Source of the DNA: Streptomyces aidingensis | Lineage (GTDB): Bacteria > Actinomycetota > Actinomycetes > Streptomycetales > Streptomycetaceae | Assembly: GCF_900112355.1 (NCBI RefSeq) | Contig: NZ_FOLM01000001.1 | Coordinates: 1-45,255, forward strand | Length of the DNA: 45,255 bases | Direction: 5' to 3' | Shown here: positions 9,483-19,845 of the stretch, piece after piece | How the letters are laid out: each line of letters opens with the position of its first letter | Numbering within the stretch: the stretch's first letter is position 1 | The notes under the pieces: model-generated | What the model saw: the letters and a program-made list of their open reading frames with translations, nothing else | What the model was told of the DNA's origin: nothing | The model's database searches: none | Translations under genes and position numbers: made by a program

Positions 9483-11442
9483 GGGACGTGAGGGACGGCG
9501 GCGCCGGGGCCGGGCCGCCCGCCGTCTGCTGGGCTGCGCCGCCGGGGCGCTGCTGCTCGCCGGCTGTGCCTCCATGCCGGGCAGCGGCGATGTGCACCGG
9601 GTGGACTCCGCGCAGCGGCCCGAGGGCGACGGCCAGGTCCGGGTGTTCGGCGTGCCGCCGGAGGAGGGCGCGGTTCCGCAGGAGATCGTGCTCGGGTTTC
9701 TGGAGGCCACCACCAGCGACGAGGCGGACTTCGCCACCGCCCGGCAGTATCTGACCCCCCAGGCGCAGGACACCTGGCGGCCGCTGGCCAGCACCACCGT
9801 GCTGCGCGGCTCGCCGCTCCCCACCAGCCTGGGCGGCGAGCAGACCGACGACGGCGAGAGCCGCCTGTTCGAGGTCACCGGGACCCGGCTGGCCACGGTC
9901 GACGAAGGCCGGGTCTTCCACCCCGACGACGAGACCTACCGGGGCCAGTTCCGGCTGCGCCTGGTGGACGGCGAGTGGCGGATCAACGAACTGCCGGACG
10001 GGCTGGTGCTGGCAGAGGAGGACTTCCGCCGCAACTACCGCACGGTGGACACCTACTTCTTCGCGGACGCCGGGGCGGCCGCGGCCGAGGTGCCACGGGT
10101 GGCCGACACCCTGGTGCCCGACCCGGTGTTCGTGCGCAGCCGGGTGGACCCGGTGGGCGAGGCGGTGTCCATGGTGCTGCGCGGCCCGAGCGAATGGCTG
10201 GCGCCGGTGGTCCGCAGCTACTTCCCGGCCTCCGCCCGCCCGGCCGGCGACCAGCGGCTGACCGTGACCGAGGCCGGTCTGCTGTCGGTGCGGCTGACCG
10301 GGGTGCCGGAGGATCTGCCGGCCGGACGCTGCGAGCGGATGGCCGCGCAGGTGCTGTTCACCGTGCGGGACCTGGGGGTGGGTGAACCCGGCGTGGTGGA
10401 GCTGGCCGACGAGGACGGTTCCCGCCACTGCTCGCTGACCGAGTCCGAGGCGCTGAACTGGCGGCCCGGGCTGCTGGTCGGCAGCCAGGACCGGCAGTAC
10501 TTCCTGAACGAGGACCGGCGGCTGGTCTCGGTGGGCGAGGAGGCCGACCAGGCGCGCGTCGTGCCGGGCCCGCTGCAGGACGCGCAGCTCCGGTCGGTCG
10601 CGGTCAGCCGGGACGAGGAACTCGCGGCCGGCGTGTCCGTGGGCGGCGCCGAGCTGTATGTGGCCGGGCTGACCGGCTCCGAACCGCTGCCGGAGCCCGT
10701 CCATGTCACCGAGCCCGGCGGCGAGGGCCCGGGCGCGGACGGGAACGAGGGCGAGAACGGGAGCGAGAACGGGAGCGGGGGCGAGGACCCGGGCGGGGAG
10801 GAGCCGGAGACCGAGCCCGGCGGGCTGTCCACGCCGGGCTGGGACGGGCTCGGGGACCTGTGGTTCGCCGACCGGGGCGGCGACCCGGGGCTGTACCGGA
10901 TTCCCGGCGGCACCGGCGAGGCGGTGCCGGTGACGGTGGAGGGGCTGCGGGCCAGCCAGCGGATCGAGGAGGTCCGGCCGGCTTCGGACGGGGTGCGGAT
11001 CGCGCTGCTGCTCAGCCGGGGCGACAAGCGGACGCTGTACCTGGGACGGGTGGAGCGCACCCCCGCGGCCGGAGCCGCCGAGGCCGGCAGCGCGGTGGAG
11101 GCGGCACGCGGCACCGACCATGTGGTGACGGTGCGCGATCTGCGGCCGGTCACCCCGCATCTGGACAATGTCACGGCCGCGGCCTGGGCCGGGGACAGCA
11201 GGCTGGTGGTGGTCGGCCGGCCCGCGGACGGGGTGGAGCAGCTCCAGTTCGTGTCCACGGACGGCGCCGCGGTCAACACGCCCAGCCTGCCCGGTCTGGG
11301 CGAGGTCACCGGGGTGGCGGCCTCCGAGGAGGAGAAGCGGCCGCTGCTCGCCGAGGTCGCCGAGGGCGTGGTGCGGCAGCGGCCCGACGGCCAGTGGCAG
11401 ATCCTGGCCCCCGGCGGCAGCGATCCCGTCTATCCCGGCTGA
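9472..11442 (+). CDS. lpqB: Lipoprotein LpqB, MtrAB accessory protein
   Basis: A 656-residue lipoprotein. A basic N region (RRRRGRAARR) and hydrophobic core lead to the lipobox LLAGC with lipidated C32. A GerMN-type domain (VPPEEGAVPQEIVLGFLEA onward, and a second one around 190-300) is followed by a beta-propeller-like C-terminal half. LpqB proteins bind the MtrB extracellular domain and affect MtrA phosphorylation. ATG 9472 overlaps mtrB by 11 bp; an earlier in-frame ATG at 9403 would bury the signal peptide. Residues about 413-453 form a Gly/Glu/Asn-rich low-complexity insertion in the propeller region, encoded by GGGAGCGAGAAC-like repeats. Confidence 0.95.
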   Translation: MTAEGREGRRRRGRAARRLLGCAAGALLLAGCASMPGSGDVHRVDSAQRPEGDGQVRVFGVPPEEGAVPQEIVLGFLEATTSDEADFATARQYLTPQAQDTWRPLASTTVLRGSPLPTSLGGEQTDDGESRLFEVTGTRLATVDEGRVFHPDDETYRGQFRLRLVDGEWRINELPDGLVLAEEDFRRNYRTVDTYFFADAGAAAAEVPRVADTLVPDPVFVRSRVDPVGEAVSMVLRGPSEWLAPVVRSYFPASARPAGDQRLTVTEAGLLSVRLTGVPEDLPAGRCERMAAQVLFTVRDLGVGEPGVVELADEDGSRHCSLTESEALNWRPGLLVGSQDRQYFLNEDRRLVSVGEEADQARVVPGPLQDAQLRSVAVSRDEELAAGVSVGGAELYVAGLTGSEPLPEPVHVTEPGGEGPGADGNEGENGSENGSGGEDPGGEEPETEPGGLSTPGWDGLGDLWFADRGGDPGLYRIPGGTGEAVPVTVEGLRASQRIEEVRPASDGVRIALLLSRGDKRTLYLGRVERTPAAGAAEAGSAVEAARGTDHVVTVRDLRPVTPHLDNVTAAAWAGDSRLVVVGRPADGVEQLQFVSTDGAAVNTPSLPGLGEVTGVAASEEEKRPLLAEVAEGVVRQRPDGQWQILAPGGSDPVYPG

Positions 11443-11531
11443 GTCCCGGGACCCGGGCGCCCGCCCGGCGCGGGCCGGGGAGTTTTCCACAGGGGTCGCG
11501 GGGGCGGGGTGCGGCGGGGCAGGGTGGGGGT

Positions 11532-12215
11532 GTGTTCGGGGGATGGATGCGGGAGCTCGGCGGCCTGGTGCTGCCGGCCGAGTGCGCGGGCTGCGGCGCG
11601 GCGCGGACACCGCTGTGCGCCCAGTGCCGGGCGGCGCTGCCGGCGGGCGGGGCGCGGCGGGTGCGGCCGCGGCCCGAGCCGCCCGGTCTGCCGCCGGTCT
11701 ACGCCGCCGCCGTTTTCGCCGACCGGGCCCGCGCGGTGCTGCTGGCGCACAAGGAGCGCGGGGCGCTGGGCCTGGCCGGGCCGCTGGGCGCGGCACTGGC
11801 CGGGGCGGTACGGGCCGCGGCCGGCCCCGGGCCGGTCGCCGGGGTGCTGCATCTGGTGCCGGTGCCGTCCGCGGCGGCGGCCCGGGCCCGGCGCGGGCAC
11901 GATCCGGTGCGGCGGACGGCCCGTTCCGCCGCGGCGCGGCTGCGTGCCCGGGGAATGCCGGTGCGGGTCTGGTGTGCGCTGCGGCATCGTCGCCGCGTCG
12001 CCGACCAGGCGGGGCTGGACGCCCTGGCCCGGGCGGAGAATCTCAGGGGCGCACTGGCCGGGCCCCGGGGCCGGTCGGCCCTGCCCGGCCCGCTGGTGCT
12101 GGTGGACGATCTGATCACCACCGGTGCCACGCTGGCCGAGGCGGCCAGGGCGGTGCGGGAGTCCGGGGCCACCGTGCTGGGCGCGGCCGTGGTCGCGTCG
12201 GTCCCCGGTAGCTGA
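11532..12215 (+). CDS. ComF-family phosphoribosyltransferase-like protein
   Basis: A 227-residue ComF/GntX-type protein. A four-cysteine putative zinc site (C18, C21, C29, C32 in AECAGCGAARTPLCAQC) precedes a type I phosphoribosyltransferase fold ending in the PRPP loop VLVDDLITTGATL near residues 186-198. ComF proteins help natural DNA uptake in competent bacteria; in Streptomyces no such role is established and the gene is part of the mtrA neighbourhood. GTG 11532 lies 7 nt after a CAGGGT hexamer (11520-11525), suggesting a leaderless message; ATG 11547 is an alternative. A single DnaA-box-like TTTTCCACA sits at 11483-11491, upstream. Confidence 0.9.
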   Translation: MFGGWMRELGGLVLPAECAGCGAARTPLCAQCRAALPAGGARRVRPRPEPPGLPPVYAAAVFADRARAVLLAHKERGALGLAGPLGAALAGAVRAAAGPGPVAGVLHLVPVPSAAAARARRGHDPVRRTARSAAARLRARGMPVRVWCALRHRRRVADQAGLDALARAENLRGALAGPRGRSALPGPLVLVDDLITTGATLAEAARAVRESGATVLGAAVVASVPGS

Positions 12216-12231
12216 CCCAGGAGGAATCGCC

Positions 12232-12387
12232 ATGGACAGGGCCTTGCATACGGGTGACGGCAGTCCATCGTTGGAGGTACGTTCGAGGGCATGGGTATGG
12301 TGGATGTCCTGGAAATTCCAGGACAAATCCATACGCACTCCTGAGCCGCTCCATGGGGTCCGCCGGGACAGTGGGCCCCGTTCCTGA
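12232..12387 (+). CDS. Possible 51-aa Trp-rich leader peptide upstream of hpf
   Basis: ATG 12232 follows AGGAGG (12219-12224) at an optimal 7-nt spacing, 16 nt after the comF stop. The peptide has no recognised domain, but contains four Trp in seven residues (WVWWMSW, codons 12292-12312). Third-position GC is only about two thirds by my count, well below true genes here, which argues against an ordinary protein but fits a leader peptide. The Trp codons form part of the rising arm of the hairpin at 12295-12334. An overlapping 17-codon frame starts at ATG 12291. Translation is not shown. Confidence 0.3.
   Translation: MDRALHTGDGSPSLEVRSRAWVWWMSWKFQDKSIRTPEPLHGVRRDSGPRS
12295..12334 (+). promoter_or_regulatory. 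Imperfect 40-nt hairpin in the hpf leader
   Basis: GTATGG (12295-12300) pairs with CCATAC (12329-12334), and TGTCCTGGA (12305-12313) pairs exactly with TCCAGGACA (12317-12325) around a 3-nt AAT loop; a 4/3-nt internal loop separates the two stems. It is less GC-rich than its surroundings and lacks a T run, so it is more likely a regulatory hairpin or a dyad operator than a terminator. Confidence 0.6.
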
Positions 12388-12542
12388 TTCGCAGGGATGG
12401 GGAGCCCGTCGCCGGGGGAGAAGGAGGTGACAGGCGCGCCTGCCGTAGCGCCGGAGAGGTCCGTCCGTCGGGACCTGTCCGGACTTACTGCAAGGATGTG
12501 CTCCGCCTCACCGGCGGAGGTGATCCGGGAACGGAGTTCTGC

Positions 12543-13235
12543 GTGGACATCGTCGTCAAGGGCCGTAAGACAGATGTGCCGGAGCGTTTCCGGCGGCACG
12601 TGGCCGAGAAGCTGAAGCTGGACAAGATCCAGAGGATCGACACCAAGATCAACCGGGTCGACGTCGAGGTGTCCAAGGAGCACAACCCGCGGCTGGCCGA
12701 CCGTTCCGACCGGGTCGAGATCACGGTACGCCACCGCGGCCCGGTGATCCGGGCCGAGGCCGCCGCGGCGGACCCGTACGGAGCCCTCGACCTCGCCGTG
12801 GAGCGGCTGGAGAACCGGCTGCGGCGACTGCACGACAAGCGGACCACCCGGCGCGGCAAGGGCCGCATCCCGGCCAGTGAGGTCGGCGCCGTGGTGCCCG
12901 GCGCGGCACGGATGAACGGCAACGGCGAGCTGGGCCACCGGCCCGAGCCGGAGGCCGAGGCCCGCCCGGAGAAGAAGGGACCACTGGAGATCGACGGCGA
13001 GGGCCCGCTCGTGGTGCGCGAGAAGACCCACACCGCCGCCCCCATGACACTGGACCAGGCCCTGTACGAGATGGAGCTGGTCGGGCACGACTTCTATCTC
13101 TTCGTCGACTCCGAGACCAAGGCCCCCAGCGTCGTCTACCGCAGGCGCGGCTACGACTACGGCGTGATCCATCTGGAGACCGACCCCTTCGTCCAGCAGG
13201 CGCCGGAGGGCGCCGGCGGAGCGCTGGGCGGCTGA
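12543..13235 (+). CDS. hpf: Long-form ribosome hibernation promoting factor
   Basis: A 230-residue long HPF. The N-terminal S30AE domain (about 1-110, starting [16 protein letters not shown], with VEVSKEHNP and [16 protein letters not shown]) binds the small subunit at the decoding and mRNA channel; a variable linker leads to the C-terminal dimerisation domain (about 165-225, with [20 protein letters not shown] and [15 protein letters not shown]) that joins two 70S ribosomes into 100S particles. The GTG at 12543 matches the family N terminus and follows GGAACGGAG; an ATG 45 bp upstream adds 15 unrelated residues. In actinomycetes HPF is induced in stationary phase or stress. Confidence 0.95.
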   Translation: MDIVVKGRKTDVPERFRRHVAEKLKLDKIQRIDTKINRVDVEVSKEHNPRLADRSDRVEITVRHRGPVIRAEAAAADPYGALDLAVERLENRLRRLHDKRTTRRGKGRIPASEVGAVVPGAARMNGNGELGHRPEPEAEARPEKKGPLEIDGEGPLVVREKTHTAAPMTLDQALYEMELVGHDFYLFVDSETKAPSVVYRRRGYDYGVIHLETDPFVQQAPEGAGGALGG

Positions 13236-13287
13236 CCCGGCGCCCCGCGGGGGCGGCGGGCCGCGGGCCCCCGGCCACGGCGTGCAC

Positions 13288-13324
13288 CGTCCCCGGCCGG
13301 ATCTCCGTGATCCGGCCGGGGACG
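13288..13324 (+). terminator. Terminator after hpf
   Basis: A perfect 16-bp inverted repeat (13288-13303 with 13309-13324) with a 5-nt loop TCCGT follows the hpf stop by 52 bp. There is no strong T run, as is common for Streptomyces terminators. It separates hpf from the downstream regulator gene. Confidence 0.85.
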
Positions 13325-13404
13325 CCGTCGTGAAATCATGGGGCGAGCCCGATGGGCCGGGCGCGCGGACGACCGGTGCGCGAAGGCAGCAGGGGGAGAT
13401 GACG

Positions 13405-14154
13405 ATGACGGACAGCTTCGGCCCGACGATGCCGCACGCCCGCGCCGGGGGGCCGGACGATCCGTTCGCCGCGGGCCGGCCCGCGGAGCCGGTCCGGGTG
13501 CTGGTGGTGGACGATCACGAGCTCTTCCGGCGCGGTCTGGAGATCGTCCTCGCCCAGGAGAAGGACATCCAGGTGGTCGGGGAGGCCGGGGACGGCGCCG
13601 AGGCCGTGGAGAAGGCCGCCGACCTGCTGCCCGACATCGTGCTGATGGACGTGCGGATGCCCAAGCGCAGCGGCATCGAGGCGTGCACCGCCATCAAGGA
13701 GGTGGCCCCCAGCGCGCGGATCATCATGCTGACCATCAGCGACGAGGAGGCCGACCTCTATGACGCGATCAAGGCCGGCGCCACCGGATATCTGCTGAAG
13801 GAGATCTCCACCGACGAGGTCACGGCCGCCATCCGGGCGGTGGCCGACGGCCAGTCCCAGATCAGCCCGTCCATGGCGGCCAAGCTGCTCACCGAGTTCA
13901 AGGCGCTGATCCAGCGCACCGGGGAGGAGCAGCGGCTGGTGCCCGCGCCCAAGCTCACCGGACGGGAGCTGGAGGTGCTCAAGCTGGTGGCCACCGGCAA
14001 GAACAACCGCGAGATAGCCAAGGAGCTGTTCATCAGCGAGAACACGGTGAAGAACCATGTGCGGAACATCCTGGAGAAGCTCCAGCTCCACTCCCGCATG
14101 GAGGCCGTGGTCTATGCGATGCGGGAGAAGATCCTCGATCTGGAGAACGGCTGA
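13405..14154 (+). CDS. NarL/LuxR-type response regulator (orphan)
   Basis: A 249-residue two-component regulator. After an N-terminal extension of about 28 residues the receiver domain shows D36/D37 and phosphoacceptor D82 (VLMDVRMP), followed by the conserved Thr in MLTIS and Lys in YLLKE. The LuxR-type helix-turn-helix lies at about 184-230 ([34 protein letters not shown]). No histidine kinase gene is adjacent, so it is an orphan regulator by context. The AGGGGGAG run ends directly before ATG 13399, so the in-frame ATG 13405, 6 nt further on, has better spacing; either start is possible. Its target genes cannot be read from here. Confidence 0.93.
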   Translation: MTDSFGPTMPHARAGGPDDPFAAGRPAEPVRVLVVDDHELFRRGLEIVLAQEKDIQVVGEAGDGAEAVEKAADLLPDIVLMDVRMPKRSGIEACTAIKEVAPSARIIMLTISDEEADLYDAIKAGATGYLLKEISTDEVTAAIRAVADGQSQISPSMAAKLLTEFKALIQRTGEEQRLVPAPKLTGRELEVLKLVATGKNNREIAKELFISENTVKNHVRNILEKLQLHSRMEAVVYAMREKILDLENG

Positions 14155-14184
14155 CGGCGGTGGGGCCGGGCCCCGGGCCGGCGC

Positions 14185-15477
14185 TCAGCGCGGATCGAAG
14201 CCCCGGGCGATCGCGGTGGTCAGCGGTTCGCGCAGTTCGCCCGGGGTGACCCGCTCGACGCGGATGTCCCCGGCCCAGCCGACCCAGCCCGCGGCCCAGT
14301 GCAGCGCCTCCGCCATCGCCGGCACCGCCCTGGCCGCCTGCCGCGGCGTGCCCTCGAAGCTGGCGTGCCGGGCGACCAGCACCTTGCCCTCGCGGGCCGG
14401 GTCCACCCGGCCCAGCAGCCGGCCCCCGGACAGCAGCGGCATGGCGAAGTAGCCGTACACCCGCTTCTCCCTGGGGGTGTAGGCCTCCAGCCGGTGCGTC
14501 ATGCCGAATATCCGCTCCGTGCGGCGCCGGTCCCAGATCAGGGAGTCGAACGGGGACAGCAGGGTGGTGCGGTGCCGGCCGCGCGGGGGCGTGGCCAGCG
14601 CGGCGGGATCGGCCCAGGCCGGGGCCTGCCAGCCGTGGACCGTGACCGGCACCAGCCCGGTGCCCTCGATCACCGCGGCCACCTCGGCCTGGGTCATCCG
14701 GTGGTAGTCGGCGAGATCGCCCAGCGTGGCCACGCCCAGCGCGGCGCCCGCCCGGGACACCAGCTGCCGCCGGCACCCCTCGTCAGGCGGCTCCCGGTCG
14801 CGCAGCTCGGCCGGGACGGCCCGCTCGGTCAGGTCGTACACCCGCTTCCAGCCGCGCCGCCGGGTGCACACCACCTCTCCCGTGTCCAGCAGCCACTCCA
14901 CCGCGATCTTGGTCTCCGACCAGTCCCACCAGGGGCCGCCGTTCTTGGCGCCGCCCAGCTCGGCGGAGGTGAGCGGGCCCTCCCCGGCGAGCCGCGCCCG
15001 CACCTCGGCCAGGGACCGGGCGGCGTCCTTCATCCGGTGCCAGCGGTGGCCGCGGGCCAGGAAGGCCCGGCGCCGGAAGGCGAACAGCGGCCAGTCCTCC
15101 ATCGGCAGCACACAGGCCGCGTGCGACCAGTACTCGAAGGCGCTCCGGCCGCTCCAGTAGGCGGCCTCCACGTCCTGCCGCGGCACCGGGCCGAGCCGCG
15201 CGAAGGGCACCAGCTCGTGCGAGCGGGCCAGCACGGAGATGGTGTCGAGCTGCACCGCGCCGAGCCGGCGCAGCACCCCGGGCACCCCGGCCCGGCGGTC
15301 CGGCCGGCCCATCAGGCCCTGGGCGTGCAGCGCCAGCCGCCGGGCCTCGTCCGCCGACAGCTCGGCCCCGGCCCGGGGCACGGGCACCCGCGCCGCCGCC
15401 GGGGCGGCGCGGTCCGGGCCGGCCGCCGGGCCCGGCTCGTCGGGCTGGGAAACGGTGTGCGGGTGCGGGGCAGTCAT
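14185..15477 (-). CDS. YcaQ-like winged-helix DNA glycosylase (HTH_42 family)
   Basis: A 430-residue member of the HTH_42 (AlkZ/YcaQ) family of DNA glycosylases, which excise bulky alkylated purines and unhook interstrand crosslinks. The catalytic strand reads AVQLDTI with Q76-x-D78, the QxD form typical of the YcaQ-like branch (AlkZ resistance enzymes carry QxQ), followed by SHELVPFARLG. Further conserved segments include ECWSHAACVLP-like EYWSHAACVLP, FRRRAFLARGHRW and the C-terminal LLSPFDSLIWDRRRTERIF. It has an extra Ala/Pro-rich N terminus of about 38 residues. The start is 8 nt after a TACGAT -10 element of a RecA-NDp-like promoter, implying a leaderless, damage-induced mRNA. Convergent with the regulator gene, divergent from secA. 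Confidence 0.9.
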   Translation of the reverse strand: MTAPHPHTVSQPDEPGPAAGPDRAAPAAARVPVPRAGAELSADEARRLALHAQGLMGRPDRRAGVPGVLRRLGAVQLDTISVLARSHELVPFARLGPVPRQDVEAAYWSGRSAFEYWSHAACVLPMEDWPLFAFRRRAFLARGHRWHRMKDAARSLAEVRARLAGEGPLTSAELGGAKNGGPWWDWSETKIAVEWLLDTGEVVCTRRRGWKRVYDLTERAVPAELRDREPPDEGCRRQLVSRAGAALGVATLGDLADYHRMTQAEVAAVIEGTGLVPVTVHGWQAPAWADPAALATPPRGRHRTTLLSPFDSLIWDRRRTERIFGMTHRLEAYTPREKRVYGYFAMPLLSGGRLLGRVDPAREGKVLVARHASFEGTPRQAARAVPAMAEALHWAAGWVGWAGDIRVERVTPGELREPLTTAIARGFDPR

Positions 15478-15484
15478 GCGGGGG

Positions 15485-15507
15485 ATCGTAGGGCCGGGCA
15501 CTGACAC
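15485..15507 (-). promoter_or_regulatory. RecA-NDp (PafBC-type) promoter of the YcaQ-like gene
   Basis: On the minus strand this reads GTGTCAGTG, 8 nt, TACGAT. The consensus I recall for LexA-independent DNA-damage promoters of actinobacteria is TTGTCRGTG-N8-TAnnnT, so only the first base differs. The -10 hexamer ends 8 nt before the start codon at 15477. The same bases include the -35 element of the divergent secA promoter. Confidence 0.7.
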
Positions 15508-15530
15508 TCCGCTTGCGCCTCGCATACGAT
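15501..15530 (+). promoter_or_regulatory. Likely secA promoter
   Basis: CTGACA at 15501-15506 and TACGAT at 15525-15530 are separated by 18 bp, a good match for the housekeeping sigma factor. The transcript would have a leader of about 85 nt before the GTG at 15624. Confidence 0.6.
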
Positions 15531-15623
15531 GGCCGATGCGGCGGGCACGGAACGCCGCGCCCATGCACCCGACCGTGCAGGGCCGGACAGGCCCTGGGCC
15601 GACCGGCAAGGAGACCAGTTCCC

Positions 15624-18440
<2,817 letters not shown>

Positions 18441-18474
18441 GCCGGCGCGCGGCGGCGTTCGCCGCGCACCGGCG

Positions 18475-18507
18475 AAGCGGGGGCCGCCCGGGGGGCGGCC
18501 CCCGCTT
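18475..18507. terminator. Bidirectional terminator between secA and the Rv3235-family gene
   Basis: A perfect 15-bp stem (18475-18489 with 18493-18507) with a 3-nt G loop lies between two convergent genes. It is AAGC at one end and GCTT at the other, so it can serve both strands. Confidence 0.85.
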
Positions 18508-18529
18508 CCGTGTGCGGGCCGCGACGCGC

Positions 18530-19024
18530 TCAGGGGAACGGGGTGTCCAGGTCGAGGGCGGTGCAGTACCAGCGGCCGGCGGGGGCCCGCTCCAGGCGGA
18601 AGGCCAGTGCCCGGATCCGGCCGCCGACCGCGATCCGGGCGAACGCCTCGATCACATCCGGGCGGGGGCGGCAGGCGCCCACCCGGCGCAGCGCGGGTGC
18701 GCCGCGGGTACCGGCCGGCGGCAGCAGCGGGGTGTGCGGGGCGGCCCGGCCCAGCCGGTCGTACGCCTCGGCGCGGGCGTGGCCGAGCAGCACATGGACC
18801 GGCCGCAGGCCGCTGAGCACCAGCAGCAACTGCTGGGCGAACCACTGCTGGGGGTGGCGCGGATCGGGCCGCCGCGGATCGGGTGTCCGCGGCGGTGCGG
18901 CGGATGCCGGTGCGGCGGACACCGGGCCGCGGGGACGGCCGCCGCCGGGCCGCCGGCTGTCGCGCCGCCCCGGCGGCGCACCGGCACGGACGGGACGGCC
19001 GGTGCCGCGTTCACCGATCCTCAA
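18530..19024 (-). CDS. Rv3235-family protein
   Basis: A 164-residue protein whose C-terminal half (about 58-164) matches the actinobacterial Rv3235 family: a helix QQWFAQQLLLVLSGLRPV, then the arginine-containing CRPRPDVIEAFARI segment and the closing WYCTALDLDTPFP-like strand. The first 55 residues are a Pro/Arg/Ala-rich tail. The family lies close to secA in mycobacteria too, but its function is not known to me. The TTG start follows GGGGAGGGG at a good distance; no in-frame ATG or GTG with a comparable site was found upstream. It is convergent with secA. Confidence 0.8.
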   Translation of the reverse strand: MRIGERGTGRPVRAGAPPGRRDSRRPGGGRPRGPVSAAPASAAPPRTPDPRRPDPRHPQQWFAQQLLLVLSGLRPVHVLLGHARAEAYDRLGRAAPHTPLLPPAGTRGAPALRRVGACRPRPDVIEAFARIAVGGRIRALAFRLERAPAGRWYCTALDLDTPFP

Positions 19025-19101
19025 GACAACCCCTCCCCTCGCCGGACTCCCCGGAAGCTGCCGGGCGGAGTCCTACTGTCCAGTAACAATACGGAGTGTA
19101 G

Positions 19102-19113
19102 GTATCCGGATAC
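19102..19113. promoter_or_regulatory. 12-bp perfect palindrome in a divergent promoter region
   Basis: GTATCCGGATAC is exactly self-complementary and sits in a locally AT-richer stretch between the Rv3235-family gene (minus) and the DUF6912 gene (plus), where promoters must lie. It could be an operator; no cognate regulator is apparent. Confidence 0.4.
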
Positions 19114-19236
19114 GGGGCCGACAAGGAAGGTCGCCCGTCCGGGTGGCGCCCGCCGGACGGCTGACACCGGGTGCCGCCGGGAGCGGCGGCGCTCCGGCGG
19201 GGCGGCCGGGGCCGCGAAGGCCGTATTGTGAGCCCC

Positions 19237-19746
19237 ATGCGCGTCTATGTCCCGCTCACGCTCCCGGCGCTGGCCACGCTGAACAGCACCGGAGAGGTCG
19301 GTCCGGCGCCGCTGACCGCCTATGCCGTCACCCCCGGTCTGCGCGAGTGGTATCTGTCCGGCACCGAGGAGGAGCTGGAGTACGCGGCCATGGGGCGCGC
19401 CGCACAGGCCTCGCTCCGGCTGATCGCCGCCGATCTGGAGATCCCGCCGCGCCGGGTGGTGCTGGCCGCCGATGTCGCGGACGGCACCGTCACCCCGGCC
19501 GCCGACCCGGGGCTGGGCCTGGACGCCGTCACCCTGGGCGAGGTGCGGATCGCCGGCACGGTGCCGCTGGCCAAGTGCGCCTCGGTGCATGTGGACGGCG
19601 TGGACGCCGAGCCGGACATCACCGCCGCCGCCGAGGCACTGCCCGCCGCCGAGGCCGGTGACGAGGACGCCCGTTTCGTGGTGGACGGCGCCGCCGACCA
19701 CGAGCTCCTCTGGTACGCCGTCCAGGAGCTGGACAGCCTGCTGTAG
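19237..19746 (+). CDS. DUF6912 family protein
   Basis: A 169-residue protein that begins MRVYVPLTLPAL and contains AYAVTPGLREWY, EELEYAAMGRAA and the C-terminal HELLWYAVQELDSLL, the pattern I associate with the actinobacterial DUF6912 family. No signal peptide, membrane helix or catalytic motif is evident, so it is probably cytosolic with unknown function. ATG 19237 is 8 nt after TATTGT (19224-19229), consistent with a leaderless message; GTG 19228 is in frame but overlaps that hexamer. There is no Shine-Dalgarno. Confidence 0.8.
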   Translation: MRVYVPLTLPALATLNSTGEVGPAPLTAYAVTPGLREWYLSGTEEELEYAAMGRAAQASLRLIAADLEIPPRRVVLAADVADGTVTPAADPGLGLDAVTLGEVRIAGTVPLAKCASVHVDGVDAEPDITAAAEALPAAEAGDEDARFVVDGAADHELLWYAVQELDSLL

Positions 19747-19776
19747 CGGCGTCCCGGGCCGTTTTTTGCCGAAACC

Positions 19777-19813
19777 GCAAGCTTTCTTGCCCGCAGCGTG
19801 CGGCAGGCCGCAC
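19777..19813 (+). promoter_or_regulatory. Inverted repeats upstream of the flavoprotein gene
   Basis: GCAAG (19777-19781) and CTTGC (19786-19790) are separated by CTTT; just after them GTGCGG (19798-19803) and CCGCAC (19808-19813) form a hairpin 32 nt before the start codon. The first repeat is operator-like; the second may be a leader hairpin. A T6 run precedes them at about 19762-19767. Confidence 0.35.
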
Positions 19814-19845
19814 GGTGGCCACCGTATCCAGAGGAGGTGGCACGC

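Larger units (their letters stand above)
12216..12542 (+). other. Long leader region upstream of hpf
   Basis: The 327 bp between comF and hpf contain a strong AGGAGG (12219-12224) with a 51-codon frame, a 40-nt hairpin (12295-12334), a perfect 12-bp palindrome CAGGCGCGCCTG at 12431-12442, a second GGAGG-like run at about 12419-12426 without an in-frame long ORF, and a TCCGCC/GGCGGA hairpin near 12505-12521 just before the hpf Shine-Dalgarno. No clear -35/-10 pair could be fixed. Confidence 0.6.

Noticed and set aside
11483..11491. DnaA-box-like TTTTCCACA as a replication origin signal
   Set aside because: Only one near-match copy, with no dnaA/dnaN or cluster of boxes.
12498..12542. Upstream ATG start for hpf
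   Set aside because: It would add 15 unrelated residues; GTG 12543 matches the family N terminus and has a ribosome-binding site.
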